A stretch of DNA of 38,514 bases from Streptomyces sp. SID9727 (lineage in GTDB: Bacteria > Actinomycetota > Actinomycetes > Streptomycetales > Streptomycetaceae): assembly GCF_010550605.1 (NCBI RefSeq), contig NZ_JAAGNI010000225.1:1-38514 (forward strand), given 5' to 3'. Below the pieces are notes generated by a model. That model was not told the origin of the DNA. It saw only the letters and a list, made by a program, of their open reading frames with translations, and ran no database searches. Position numbers and translations under genes: made by a program. Positions 1-7,880 of this stretch are shown here, piece after piece. Every line of letters starts with the position of its first letter. Within the stretch, counting starts at the first letter, position 1.

Positions 1-977
1 ACCGGCGGCGTGGCCGGGGCGGCCGACGGCGGCGGCGGCGTCTGCACGGGCGCCGGCGCGGCGGCCCGTACGGTGATGTCGGCCGCGACCGGCTTGGGCA
101 GCCAGTCCTCCGGTCGCCGGAGCACCGTCTCCGCGTTCGCCGTCTGGCAGAGCTGGATCACCTCGGCGACCGACGGCCGGTCCTCCGGGTTCTTCGCCAG
201 GCAGCGCCCCACGAGCTCCATCAGCCGCTCCGGCACGCCCGTGAGGTCCGGCTCCTCGTGCACGATCCGGTAGAGCACCCCGTGCGAGGTCCCCTCGCCG
301 AACGCGGGCGTCCCGGTCGACGCGAACACCGCGACCTGGCCGAGCGCGAAGATGTCCGTCGCGGCGGTCACCTTGCGCCCGGCGGCCTGCTCGGGCGCCA
401 TGAACGACGGGGTGCCGATCGTGACCCCGCTCCCCGTGAGCGACGTCGCGTCGGCCGCGTACGCGATGCCGAAGTCGATGACGCGCGGCCCGTCGGCCGC
501 GAGCAGCACGTTCGACGGCTTGAGGTCGCGGTGGACGATGCCCGCCCCGTGGATGACGTGCAGCGCCTCGGCCATGCCCGCGATCAGCAGCAGCACCGCC
601 TCGACGGGCAGCGCGCCGTGCTCCACGACCGCGTCGGCGAGCGAGGGGCCCGGCACGTAGGCGGTGGCGAGCCACGGCTGGGCGCCCTGGGTGTCGGCGT
701 CGATCACGGGCGCGGTGAACAGCCCCTGCACGCGCTGCGCGGACTGCACCTCCTGCGCGAACCGCCGCCGGAACTCCGCGTCCTCGCCGAACTCCGGCCG
801 GATCACCTTGATCGCGACGGGCCGGCCGCCGGGCGTGTACGACAGGTACACCTTGCCCATGCCGCCCGCGCCGAGCTTGGCGGCCAGCCGGTAGCCGGCG
901 ATGGTGGTGGGGTCGTCAGCCGCAAGGGGCTGGAAGACCTGCGAGGCGCCGCCTCTGCGTGGCTGCTGACCGCTCAT
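1..977 (-). CDS. Serine/threonine protein kinase, partial (C-terminus outside window)
   Basis: This is the N-terminal ~325 residues of a Hanks-type (PknB-like) Ser/Thr kinase; the 3' end lies beyond the window. The ATG at 977 is preceded by GGGAG about 10 nt upstream. The glycine loop GAGGMGKVY is near residues 36-44 and the ATP-anchoring lysine (VAIKV) near 57. The catalytic loop HRDLKPSN is at 149-156, with D151 as the general base, followed by DFGIA and the APEQ activation-segment motif. All core catalytic residues are present, so the kinase should be active. After the kinase domain the readable sequence becomes Ala/Pro-rich, which in this family is usually a linker to a transmembrane or sensor domain; that part is not visible. 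Substrate and signal cannot be inferred. It reads away from the SDR/TetR pair and shows no obvious operon link to it. Confidence 0.92.
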   Translation of the reverse strand, partial: MSGQQPRRGGASQVFQPLAADDPTTIAGYRLAAKLGAGGMGKVYLSYTPGGRPVAIKVIRPEFGEDAEFRRRFAQEVQSAQRVQGLFTAPVIDADTQGAQPWLATAYVPGPSLADAVVEHGALPVEAVLLLIAGMAEALHVIHGAGIVHRDLKPSNVLLAADGPRVIDFGIAYAADATSLTGSGVTIGTPSFMAPEQAAGRKVTAATDIFALGQVAVFASTGTPAFGEGTSHGVLYRIVHEEPDLTGVPERLMELVGRCLAKNPEDRPSVAEVIQLCQTANAETVLRRPEDWLPKPVAADITVRAAAPAPVQTPPPPSAAPATPP

Positions 978-1066
978 GTACTCGTAACTCCCCCGGAGAG
1001 CGCTGCTGTAGACACGGCACCTTATCCAAATCCCGGGTCCCTGCGGAGCGGTGGGAGCGCGTTGGT

Positions 1067-2002
1067 TCAGCCTGACGGGGGGAACGCGAACCGCACGCCC
1101 GTGGCCTCCTCCGACACCTCCCACAGCCGCCGGCCTGTGGCGGCGTCGGCCGCCCCGGCGGACAGCTCCACCCGGGTGGGTGCGCCGCGCAGCTCGCCCC
1201 GTCCGTCCGGGCCGATGAACTCGCCTCCCGCCACGTCCGGTTCGGTCGCCGCGTACAGCTGCGGCAGCGCCCCCCGGCCGGGCGTCTGGGCGAGCGGCTT
1301 GAGTACGCGGCCGAACAGCAGGGAGACCAGGGCGACCGGCCCGCCGGTCTGGAGGCTGGTCGCGGCGTAGCCGGGGTGGGCGAGCAGGCTGCGGACCGGG
1401 CTGCCGGACGCGGTGAGGCGGCGGTGGAGTTCGTGGCCGAAGACGGCGTTGGCCAGCTTGGACTGGTTGTAGTAGCCCATCGGCGAGTACCGCCGCTCGC
1501 CCGTCAGGTCGTCGAAGTACAGGCGCGCCTTGCGGTGGTTGGGCGAGCTGACGGTGACGACGCGTGGATCGGTGCCCGCCGCCAGGAGGCCGAGCAGCCG
1601 CCCGGTGAGCGCGAAGTGTCCGAGGTGGTTCGCCGCGAACTGCACCTCGTGGCCCTGCGGGGAGAGCGTCCGGGGCGGCGCCATGACCCCGGCGTTGTTG
1701 ACGAGCACGTCGAGGCGCGCGTGGTCCGCGTGCAGCTTCTCCGCGAACGCGCGTACGGAGTCGAGGTCGGCCAGGTCGATCCCGCGCACCTCCAGCCGGG
1801 CGTCCGGCTGTGCGGCCGTCAGCTCCGCCGCCGCGCGGCGCCCCTTCGCCTCGTCGCGCACGGCGAGGACCACGTGCCCGCCCCGGCGGGCGAGGGCCCG
1901 GGCCGTGGCCAGGCCCAGGCCGCTGTTGGCCCCGGTGACGACGAAGACGCGCCCGGTCTGGTCCGGGATCTGCTCGGCGGTCCAGCGTTCCTGCTGTGTC
2001 AT
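1067..2002 (-). CDS. Short-chain dehydrogenase/reductase
   Basis: A 311-aa NAD(P)-dependent SDR oxidoreductase. The Rossmann motif TGANSGLG is at residues 23-30, NNAGVM follows in the usual place, and YNQSK provides the catalytic Tyr/Lys, so all hallmark residues are intact. The sequence is of the retinol dehydrogenase/protochlorophyllide-reductase-like type common in Streptomyces; the substrate is unknown. The frame is open further upstream, but the ATG at 2002 begins the conserved region, and an AGGAGG lies about 13 nt upstream, a slightly long spacing. It is divergent from the TetR gene that starts 80 bp away. The shared gap holds a TGACAC-CGA-GTGTCA inverted repeat that overlaps a TTGACA -35-like hexamer reading toward this gene, so repression by the neighbouring TetR protein is the simple inference. 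Confidence 0.9.
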   Translation of the reverse strand: MTQQERWTAEQIPDQTGRVFVVTGANSGLGLATARALARRGGHVVLAVRDEAKGRRAAAELTAAQPDARLEVRGIDLADLDSVRAFAEKLHADHARLDVLVNNAGVMAPPRTLSPQGHEVQFAANHLGHFALTGRLLGLLAAGTDPRVVTVSSPNHRKARLYFDDLTGERRYSPMGYYNQSKLANAVFGHELHRRLTASGSPVRSLLAHPGYAATSLQTGGPVALVSLLFGRVLKPLAQTPGRGALPQLYAATEPDVAGGEFIGPDGRGELRGAPTRVELSAGAADAATGRRLWEVSEEATGVRFAFPPSG

Positions 2003-2022
2003 GCGGCATACACTGCCTCCTG

Positions 2023-2055
2023 TGACACCGAGTGTCAATACGGCATCTGGTGTCA
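2023..2055. promoter_or_regulatory. Probable TetR operator in the SDR/TetR divergent gap
   Basis: A perfect inverted repeat TGACAC-N3-GTGTCA spans 2023-2037. A further GTGTCA half-site lies at 2050-2055. On the minus strand TTGACA overlaps the right arm and looks like the -35 element of the SDR gene. Position between divergently transcribed genes and dyad symmetry fit an autoregulatory TetR site. The repressor's ligand is unknown. Confidence 0.6.
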
Positions 2056-2082
2056 TGCGAGGCATGGAGTACCGTGAGGTGC

Positions 2083-2685
2083 GTGAGCACTCCCCGAACC
2101 ACCCTGGCCGAACGCAAGCGCCGGCTGGTCTCCGACGAACTGACCGAGTCCGCACTGCAGTTGCTGGCCCTGAAGGGCTTCGACGCGGTCACGGTCGACG
2201 AGATCGCGGCGGCGGCGGGCGTCTCCAAGCGGACGTTCTTCCGCTACTTCGCGTCCAAGGAGGACGTGGTCGTGCAGTTCCTCGCGGACATGGGCACCGG
2301 CATCCGCGCCGAGCTGGCCGCCCGCCCCGCCGCCGAGCCGCCGTCCGTCGCCCTGCGCCACGCGGTCTGGGTGCCGCTCGGCGAGTGCGCGGACCACGGG
2401 GACCGCGCGCTGCGCGTCGTACGGCTGATCCTGCGCACGCCCGCGCTGCTGGCCCGTTTCCTGGAACGCCAGGCGCGGTGGCGCGACGACCTCGCCCGGG
2501 AGCTGGCCGAGCGGCTCGGGCGGGACGCCGAGGCGGACCTCTACCCGAGGCTGGCGGCGGGCATGGCGCTGAACGCCTTCGACGCCGTCCTGGACCGCTG
2601 GAGCGCCGACGGGTCCACGGAGAGCCCGGCGGACCTCACGGACCGGGCGTTCGCGGTCATCGCCCCGGCGCTGGACGGCTCCTGA
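2083..2685 (+). CDS. TetR/AcrR-family transcriptional regulator
   Basis: A 200-aa one-component repressor. The N-terminal TetR helix-turn-helix is clear: ALKGFDAVTVDEIAAAAGVS followed by KRTFFRYFASKED. The C-terminal helical ligand-binding region (about residues 70-195) resembles the MftR/AcrR-like type common in actinobacteria. I chose the GTG at 2083, which opens with STPRTTLAERKRR, but the GTG at 2074 with GGAG just upstream is an equally good start. The frame is open to 2032, but that would run through the operator. It is divergent from the SDR gene and probably controls both genes through the inverted repeat at 2023-2037. The ligand is not inferable. Confidence 0.88.
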   Translation: MSTPRTTLAERKRRLVSDELTESALQLLALKGFDAVTVDEIAAAAGVSKRTFFRYFASKEDVVVQFLADMGTGIRAELAARPAAEPPSVALRHAVWVPLGECADHGDRALRVVRLILRTPALLARFLERQARWRDDLARELAERLGRDAEADLYPRLAAGMALNAFDAVLDRWSADGSTESPADLTDRAFAVIAPALDGS

Positions 2686-2794
2686 GCCGGGTCCGGAAGC
2701 CGTCATTCCCGTTGCCTGCCACGGGCGCACGTTCGATCATGAACGGCCGCGGCCCCCGCGCACCGGAGGGCCGCCCCCGGACGAAAGGCTCCAC

Positions 2795-3397
2795 GTGCGC
2801 AAGCTGGTGTACTTCATCGCCGCCACCCTCGACGGCTTCATCGCCGGCCCGGACGGCTCCGACCCCAGCGGTCCGGACGGCTTCTGGCCCATACCCGAGG
2901 ACTACCTCAAGCACCTGATCGCGGAGTACCCGGAGACCCTGCCCGGCCCGGCGCGGGCCGCGCTCGGGGTGACGGCGGAGGGCACCCGCTTCGACACGGC
3001 GGTGGAGGGCAGGCGCTCGTACGAGATCGGCCTCGACGCCGGTCTCACGGACGCCTACCCGCATCTGCGGCACCTGGTGTTCTCCCGCACCCTGGGCGAG
3101 AGCCCCGACCCGGCCGTGGAGCTCGTCGCGGGCGATCCGGTCGCGCGCGTACGGGAGTTGAAGCAGGAGGAGGGCAAGGACATCTGGCTCGTCGGCGGCG
3201 GCGAGCTGGCCGCCTCGCTCTACGCGGAGATCGACACGCTGATCCTGAAGCTCAGCCCGACGACCATCGGCGCGGGCGTCCCGCTGTTCGGCCGGCGGGC
3301 GGCGTTCGAACCGGCCGCCTGGACGCTCACGGACCACACGGTCCTGGGGAGCGGAGCGGCGTATCTGACGTACCGGCGTGCCGGGGTCACCGGCTGA
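2795..3397 (+). CDS. Dihydrofolate reductase-like (RibD C-terminal family) protein
   Basis: A 200-aa protein of the DHFR/RibD_C fold, similar to the widespread YyaP/YwjB-type 'dihydrofolate reductase family' proteins rather than housekeeping FolA. The N-terminus KLVYFIAATLDGFIAGPDG is typical (cofactor-binding strand and loop), and the C-terminal motif DIWLVGGGELAASL matches the second NADPH-binding region of the family. The start is a GTG with GAAAGG about 6 nt upstream. The true substrate of these proteins is unknown; some are NADPH-dependent reductases. It stands alone 109 bp after the TetR gene and ends at a strong palindrome shared with the convergent mannanase gene. Confidence 0.85.
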   Translation: MRKLVYFIAATLDGFIAGPDGSDPSGPDGFWPIPEDYLKHLIAEYPETLPGPARAALGVTAEGTRFDTAVEGRRSYEIGLDAGLTDAYPHLRHLVFSRTLGESPDPAVELVAGDPVARVRELKQEEGKDIWLVGGGELAASLYAEIDTLILKLSPTTIGAGVPLFGRRAAFEPAAWTLTDHTVLGSGAAYLTYRRAGVTG

Positions 3398-3407
3398 GCC
3401 GCCGGGA

Positions 3408-3441
3408 CCGGCCGGCCGGGGCGCGGGCCCCGGCCGGCCGG
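3408..3441. terminator. GC-rich hairpin between convergent genes
   Basis: Perfect 15-bp arms at 3408-3422 and 3427-3441 enclose a GCGG loop. The hairpin lies between the stop codons of the DHFR-like gene (+) and the mannanase gene (-), so it can serve both directions. There is no U-tract, which is usual for Streptomyces. Confidence 0.7.
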
Positions 3442-3448
3442 CGCCGGA

Positions 3449-5104
3449 TCACGCGGTGGCGCAGGCCGCGCCGCTGAGGGTGAAGGCGGCCGGGACGGCG
3501 TTCGTGCCGCTCTGGCTGCCCGTGAAGCCCACGGTCACCGAGGAGTTCGGGGCGATCGTGGAGGTGTACGAGGCCGGCGCGACGCTCACCGAACCGCCGG
3601 ACTGCGTGGGCGTACCGCCCCACATGTTGGTGATGGTCTGCCCGTTGGCGAAGCCGAACCCGAGCTTCCAGCCCTCGATCGCGGCGGTGCCCGTGTTGCG
3701 GATGGTGATCTCGCCCTGGAAGCCGCCCGGCCACTGGCCGACCACCTTGTAACCGACCGAGCAGCTGCCGGCCGGGGTGGTGGAGCCCTCGTCCGTGGTC
3801 ACGCTCACGGCGGCCGACCGCGCCGAACGGTTGCCGGCCGCGTCCCGCGCGTAGACCGCGAAGGAGTACGCGGTGTCGGCGGCGAGCCCCGTCACGGTGA
3901 CGCCCGGCGTGGCCGACGAGGCGACCCTGGTCTCCGTACCGCCGCTGACGCGCACGACGTCGTAGCCCGCGACGGCAACGTTGTCGGAGGACGCGGCCCA
4001 GGTCAGCGTGGCGGAGGTGTCGGTCACGGCGGAGGCGGCCGGGGTGCCCGGGGTGGTCGGCGCCTCGGTGTCCTCCTCGGTGGCGCCGCCGTAGACCGTG
4101 GCCTCGTGGGAGGTCTCCGCGATGCCGTTCGCGCCGTGGAAGATGCGCTCGCCCCAGGAGCTGAGCCGCGCCGGGTCGAAGCCGATGGTCAGGTCGAGGA
4201 TCGGGTCGGTGTTGCCGCTCCACGACCAGGCGATCCAGCCGAGCCCGAGCCGCTGCGCCTCGGACATCATCGTGTCCTCGTCCGGGTCGCCGTACTGGTC
4301 GGCGGGGCCGCCGAACTCACCGATGACCAGGGGCAGTCCGGCGTCCACGAAGGTGTTCAGGTAGTCGGTGACCTTCTGGGCGGTGTTGTAGACGCTGTAC
4401 ATGTGGATCGAGAAGAGCAGGTTCCCGGTGGTGTCGGCGTCGTACACCGCCTGGGCGTTGTCCCGCATGACGTTCTGCCAGTCCTGGCCCCAGTTGGGCG
4501 CGTCCACCATGATCGTGTGCGCGAACCCGGCGGCGCGCAGCTTCTTGATCGCGGCGGTGGTGGGGGCGGTCCAGCCGGCCGGGTCGGTGTTGCCCCAGGG
4601 CTCGTTGCCGATGTTGATGACGACGTAGTCCTCCTGGCCCTGGAGGACGTCCTTCAGGGAGATCCAGTAGTCGGCCGCGTGGTCCAGCGTGCCGGCGGCG
4701 GAGTCCTCGCCGTACCCGGTGGTGTCGTGCACCTCCAGGACGCAGATCAGCCGGTTCGCCTTGCAGTCGGCGATGACGGCGGCGACGTCGTCCGGCCCGT
4801 TCTCGCTCCAGCGGTAGCCGTCGGACAGCACGACGCGGACGGTGTTGGCGCCGGTCGCCTTGATGTCGGCCAGCGACTGGGTTTCGCCGGGGTACCAGGT
4901 GTGCGCGTGGTTGACCCCGCGCATGATGAAGTCGTTGCCGTTGCCCTCGACCAGCCGGCCGTCGCTGATGTGCAGCCCGGTACCGGCGGCGGGCGCGGCC
5001 TGCGCGGGGGCGAGGGCGCCGAGGGAGAGGAATCCGAGCAGGGTGGCCAGGACGGTGAGGAGGACGGCGGCGGGACGCTCAGCCGGATGTCTCGCTGTTC
5101 TCAC
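3449..5104 (-). CDS. manA: Secreted GH5 endo-beta-1,4-mannanase with FN3 and CBM2 domains
   Basis: A 551-aa extracellular glycoside hydrolase. A Sec signal peptide covers residues 1 to about 37 (Arg-containing N-region, long hydrophobic core, ALAPAQA cleavage region). The GH5 catalytic domain spans about 42-340. MRGVNHAHTWYP and LICVLEVHDTTGYG are typical of the GH5_8 mannanases. The acid/base is E168 (INIGNEPWG) and the nucleophile E263 (VIGEFGG). An FN3 domain (about 348-437) and a C-terminal CBM2 cellulose-binding module (about 447-549, with conserved Trp residues and the paired Cys at 448 and 548) follow. It should hydrolyse beta-mannan while anchored to plant cell-wall cellulose. The GTG at 5104 is preceded by GGAG 6 nt upstream and starts the signal peptide; the longer open frame would run through the operator. 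A CebR-like box lies 39 bp upstream, implying cello-oligosaccharide induction. A general GH5 cellulase activity is the alternative. Confidence 0.88.
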   Translation of the reverse strand: MRTARHPAERPAAVLLTVLATLLGFLSLGALAPAQAAPAAGTGLHISDGRLVEGNGNDFIMRGVNHAHTWYPGETQSLADIKATGANTVRVVLSDGYRWSENGPDDVAAVIADCKANRLICVLEVHDTTGYGEDSAAGTLDHAADYWISLKDVLQGQEDYVVINIGNEPWGNTDPAGWTAPTTAAIKKLRAAGFAHTIMVDAPNWGQDWQNVMRDNAQAVYDADTTGNLLFSIHMYSVYNTAQKVTDYLNTFVDAGLPLVIGEFGGPADQYGDPDEDTMMSEAQRLGLGWIAWSWSGNTDPILDLTIGFDPARLSSWGERIFHGANGIAETSHEATVYGGATEEDTEAPTTPGTPAASAVTDTSATLTWAASSDNVAVAGYDVVRVSGGTETRVASSATPGVTVTGLAADTAYSFAVYARDAAGNRSARSAAVSVTTDEGSTTPAGSCSVGYKVVGQWPGGFQGEITIRNTGTAAIEGWKLGFGFANGQTITNMWGGTPTQSGGSVSVAPASYTSTIAPNSSVTVGFTGSQSGTNAVPAAFTLSGAACATA

Positions 5105-5139
5105 TGCGGCTCCAGAGGGGGAGAAGGGGCGGTCCACAG

Positions 5140-5159
5140 GTGTGGGAGCGCTCCCACAC
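5140..5159. promoter_or_regulatory. CebR-type operator upstream of the mannanase gene
   Basis: A 20-bp perfect palindrome whose core TGGGAGCGCTCCCA (5143-5156) matches exactly the 14-bp box bound by CebR, the LacI-family cellobiose/cellotriose-responsive repressor of Streptomyces. It lies just downstream of a plausible promoter at 5171-5199, so bound repressor would block transcription start or elongation. Confidence 0.9.
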
Positions 5160-5170
5160 GGGGTGGACCC

Positions 5171-5199
5171 ATGAAGCCATTCGGTCAGGGGCACGTCAA
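5171..5199 (-). promoter_or_regulatory. Candidate promoter of the mannanase gene
   Basis: On the minus strand TTGACG (5199-5194) and CTTCAT (5176-5171) are separated by 17 bp. The predicted start would be about 5164, immediately before the CebR-like palindrome. This was identified by eye only. Confidence 0.45.
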
Positions 5200-5321
5200 T
5201 AGATCGGACGGCTCCGCTTGGCAGGGGGCGGTCCCGAACTTTTCTCGTCGGTCTGTCGGATTCGGTGGACACCGTTCGTCGTCTTCATGAATCGTTCGGC
5301 ACGGCAGCTGGGAGAATGCTC

Positions 5322-6023
5322 ATGAAGTACGTGTTGTTCATCGCCACGGACCCCGCCGGGGAGCGCATCGACGAGAACCCGGAGGCGTGGGTCGAGAAGT
5401 GGAACGGGCGCGGCGTCCGGCTGGAGGGCATGCCGCTCAAGCCCGTCGAGGAGACGAGCACGGTCCGGGCCCGCGGCCGCGAGGTCCTGGTCACCGACGG
5501 CCCGTTCGCCGAGACGGCCGAGTGGATCGCCGGATACGACCTCCTGGAGGCCGCCGACCTGGACGAGGCGATCGAGGTCGCCGCCTCGCATCCGATGGCG
5601 ACCGCGGGCCGCATCGAGATCCGCCCCGTCGAACCGCTCGACCACGGCACGGGCACGGACAACGTCCCGCACGAGGGCGACGCCCCCGCCTCCCGCTTCC
5701 TCGCGATCATGCGGACCGACCCGGCCGCGCCCCCGTACCCCGTGGACCCGGCCGCGGTGGCCGCGTGGATACAGGACGGCCTGGCGTCCGGCCGCTACCT
5801 GGGCGGCGAACACCTGAGCCCGGTCGGGGACGCCACGCTCGTACGGCGGCGCGGGGGCGAACTCCTCATCACGGACGGGGGGTACGCGGACGTGCCGGAG
5901 TGGGTCACCGGGATCGTCTTCGTCGACGGGGACCGGGAGCAGGCGCTGGAGTACCTGGGGCGGTGCCCGATGGCCCGGTCGGGGCTCGCGGAACTGCGGG
6001 AGTTCTGGCGGGACTTCGGGTGA
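5322..6023 (+). CDS. DGPF/YCII-related two-domain protein, ECF partner
   Basis: A 233-aa protein with two tandem YCII-like (DGPF) domains. The first (about 1-100) carries the signature EVLVTDGPFAE; the second (about 120-230) carries ELLITDGGYAD, so the DGPF motif has drifted there. Single-domain members are usually about 110-120 aa, so this looks like an internal duplication or fusion. The ATG at 5322 has GGAG 7 nt upstream; the ATG at 5316 is too close to it. Its stop overlaps the GTG of the sigma factor gene (GTGA). In actinobacteria such proteins are the standard genomic partner of ECF42-type sigma factors and may modulate them. The biochemical function is unknown. Confidence 0.88.
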   Translation: MKYVLFIATDPAGERIDENPEAWVEKWNGRGVRLEGMPLKPVEETSTVRARGREVLVTDGPFAETAEWIAGYDLLEAADLDEAIEVAASHPMATAGRIEIRPVEPLDHGTGTDNVPHEGDAPASRFLAIMRTDPAAPPYPVDPAAVAAWIQDGLASGRYLGGEHLSPVGDATLVRRRGGELLITDGGYADVPEWVTGIVFVDGDREQALEYLGRCPMARSGLAELREFWRDFG

Positions 6024-7294
6024 GTACGGAGGCGGGTCCCGTCGGCGGCACCGCGCCGGCGGCCGTCCGCGCGGCGCTGGCGGCCGCCCACCGCGCCGAG
6101 TGGGGCGTCGTGTTCGGCACGCTCGTCCGCCTCACCGGAGACTGGGAGCTGGCCGAGGACTGCGCACAGGACGCCTTCGCCCGCGCCCTGCCGGCCTGGG
6201 AGCGCGGCGGAGTGCCGCGCAGCCCGGGGGCGTGGCTGGTGACCGCCGCCCGGCGCCGCGCCGTGGACGTACTGCGCCGCCGTACGACGGAGCGCGACAA
6301 GGTCGCCGAGGCGGCGGCGCTGGAGGAGGGGTACGAGCCGGCGCCGCCCGGCGACGAGCGGCTGAGGCTGATCTTCACCTGCTGCCACCCCGCGCTCCCG
6401 CTCGAAGCCCGGGTGGCCCTCACCCTGCGCGCGGTCGGCGGCCTCACCACGCGCGAGATCGCCCGCGCCTTCCTGGTGGCCGAGGACACCGTGTCGCAGC
6501 GCATCCTGCGGGCCAAGCGGAAGATCGCCGCCGCGGGCATCCCGTACCGCGTACCGCCACCCGGCGCACGCGCCGAACGCCTCGGCGGGGTCCTTGCCGT
6601 GCTCTACCTGATCTTCACCGAGGGGTACGCGCCCAGCGACGGCAGCGTCGTCCGCGACCAGCCGGCCGAGGAGGCCGTCCGCCTGGCCCGCCTCGTCGTG
6701 GCCGAGGCCCCGGACGAACCGGAGGCCCGCGGTCTGCTGGCCCTGCTCCTGCTCCAGCACTCCCGCCGCGCCGCCCGGATCGGCCCGGACGGCGGCCTGA
6801 TCAGGCTGGAGCACCAGGACCGCTCGCTGTGGGACCGCGCGCTGATCACCGAGGGCGCCGCGCTGGCCCGCGAGGCGCTCGCGGCGGGCGGCCCCTACGC
6901 GCTCCAGGCGGCGATCGCCGCCCAGCACGCCCTGGCACCGGACGCCGCCGCTACCGACTGGGCGGCCGTCGTAGCCCTGTACGACCGCCTCCTCGCCCTG
7001 CGCGCCAACCCGGTCGTGGCCCTCAACCGCGCGGTGGCCGTGGGCATGCGCGACGGACCGCGGGCCCAGCTGGCCGCCGTCGACGCGCTGGGTACGCCGA
7101 AGGAACTCGCGGGCCACCACGCCTTCCCCGCCGTGCGGGCGGACGCGCTGCGCCGCCTCGGCCGCACGGAGGAGGCGGCGCGGATGTACGAGGCCGCGAG
7201 GGCGGCGGCACCGAATGGGGCGATCGCCGCGGAATACGCGCTCCGGCTCACCGGGCTGGGGCACCCGACGAAGGGAAGCCCGCACGATGGCTGA
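6020..7294 (+). CDS. ECF-family RNA polymerase sigma factor with long C-terminal extension (ECF42-like)
   Basis: A 424-aa sigma factor. The region 2 domain (about residues 15-90) includes the DWELAEDCAQDAFARAL segment, and region 4 (about 115-180) contains the HTH of the TREIARAFLVAEDTVSQRI segment. A long C-terminal extension (about 190-420) is TPR/helical-rich; LYLIFTEGY and NPVVALNRAVAV are signatures of the DUF6596 region found in ECF42 proteins. In this group the extension, rather than an anti-sigma factor, is thought to control activity; no anti-sigma gene is seen nearby. The start is the GTG at 6020 overlapping the DGPF stop, indicating translational coupling. The next gene, an acetyltransferase, overlaps its end by 8 nt. 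Target promoters are unknown. Confidence 0.92.
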   Translation: MSTEAGPVGGTAPAAVRAALAAAHRAEWGVVFGTLVRLTGDWELAEDCAQDAFARALPAWERGGVPRSPGAWLVTAARRRAVDVLRRRTTERDKVAEAAALEEGYEPAPPGDERLRLIFTCCHPALPLEARVALTLRAVGGLTTREIARAFLVAEDTVSQRILRAKRKIAAAGIPYRVPPPGARAERLGGVLAVLYLIFTEGYAPSDGSVVRDQPAEEAVRLARLVVAEAPDEPEARGLLALLLLQHSRRAARIGPDGGLIRLEHQDRSLWDRALITEGAALAREALAAGGPYALQAAIAAQHALAPDAAATDWAAVVALYDRLLALRANPVVALNRAVAVGMRDGPRAQLAAVDALGTPKELAGHHAFPAVRADALRRLGRTEEAARMYEAARAAAPNGAIAAEYALRLTGLGHPTKGSPHDG

Positions 7295-7880
7295 AACCGA
7301 CCGGAACGAGATACGGGCCCGGATCGCGAAGGGGCTCGTCTACACGGAGACCGAGGCGGCCTTCCTGGCCCCGGCCCGCCGCGCGTGCGAGATCTTCGCG
7401 TACAACAGCACACCCCCGGGCGACACGGCGGGACGGCGTGCGCTGCTGACCGAGATCTTCGCCTCGGTGGGCGAACGCACGGTCCTCCAGGCGCCGTTCC
7501 ACGCCGCGTTCGGCAGCAACGTGCACATCGGGGACGACTTCTTCGGCAACGTGAACCTGACGTTCGTCGACGACGTGGAGATCCGCATCGGCGACGACGT
7601 CATGATCGCCCCGAGCGTGACCCTGACGACGACGGGCCACCCGGTGCACCCCGCGCGCCGGGCCGATTTCGGCCGCTTCTCGGAGCCGATCGTCATCGAG
7701 GACAAGGTGTGGATCGGCAGCAACGTGGTCGTCCTGCCGGGCGTCCGCATCGGCTACGGCTCGGTCATCGGCGCGGGCAGCGTCGTGAGCCGCGACATAC
7801 CTCCGATGAGTGTCGCGGTCGGTACGCCGTGCCGGGTGGTCCGGCCGATCACGGACGAGGACCTCGTTACGCGCATGTAA
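7287..7880 (+). CDS. Sugar O-acetyltransferase (maltose/galactoside acetyltransferase-like)
   Basis: A 197-aa left-handed beta-helix acetyltransferase of the Maa/LacA/NodL type. The N-terminal maltose-acetyltransferase helix region (about 5-60, ARRACEIFAYNSTPP) is followed by hexapeptide repeats from about 70 to the end. The catalytic histidine lies in TTTGHPVHPARR, and the late coil VWIGSNVVVLPGVRIGYGSV is typical. It transfers acetyl from acetyl-CoA to a sugar hydroxyl; the acceptor is unknown. The ATG at 7287 overlaps the sigma factor gene by 8 nt, so it is the third gene of a translationally coupled DGPF-ECF-acetyltransferase unit. Its TAA stop lies inside the left terminal repeat of the following MITE-like element, so the insertion may have supplied the stop codon. 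Confidence 0.9.
   Translation: MAETDRNEIRARIAKGLVYTETEAAFLAPARRACEIFAYNSTPPGDTAGRRALLTEIFASVGERTVLQAPFHAAFGSNVHIGDDFFGNVNLTFVDDVEIRIGDDVMIAPSVTLTTTGHPVHPARRADFGRFSEPIVIEDKVWIGSNVVVLPGVRIGYGSVIGAGSVVSRDIPPMSVAVGTPCRVVRPITDEDLVTRM

Noticed and set aside
5265..5321. Longer N-terminus for the DGPF protein
   Set aside because: The upstream codons lack similarity and have no ribosome-binding site; the ATG at 5322 has GGAG at a good distance and starts the conserved strand.
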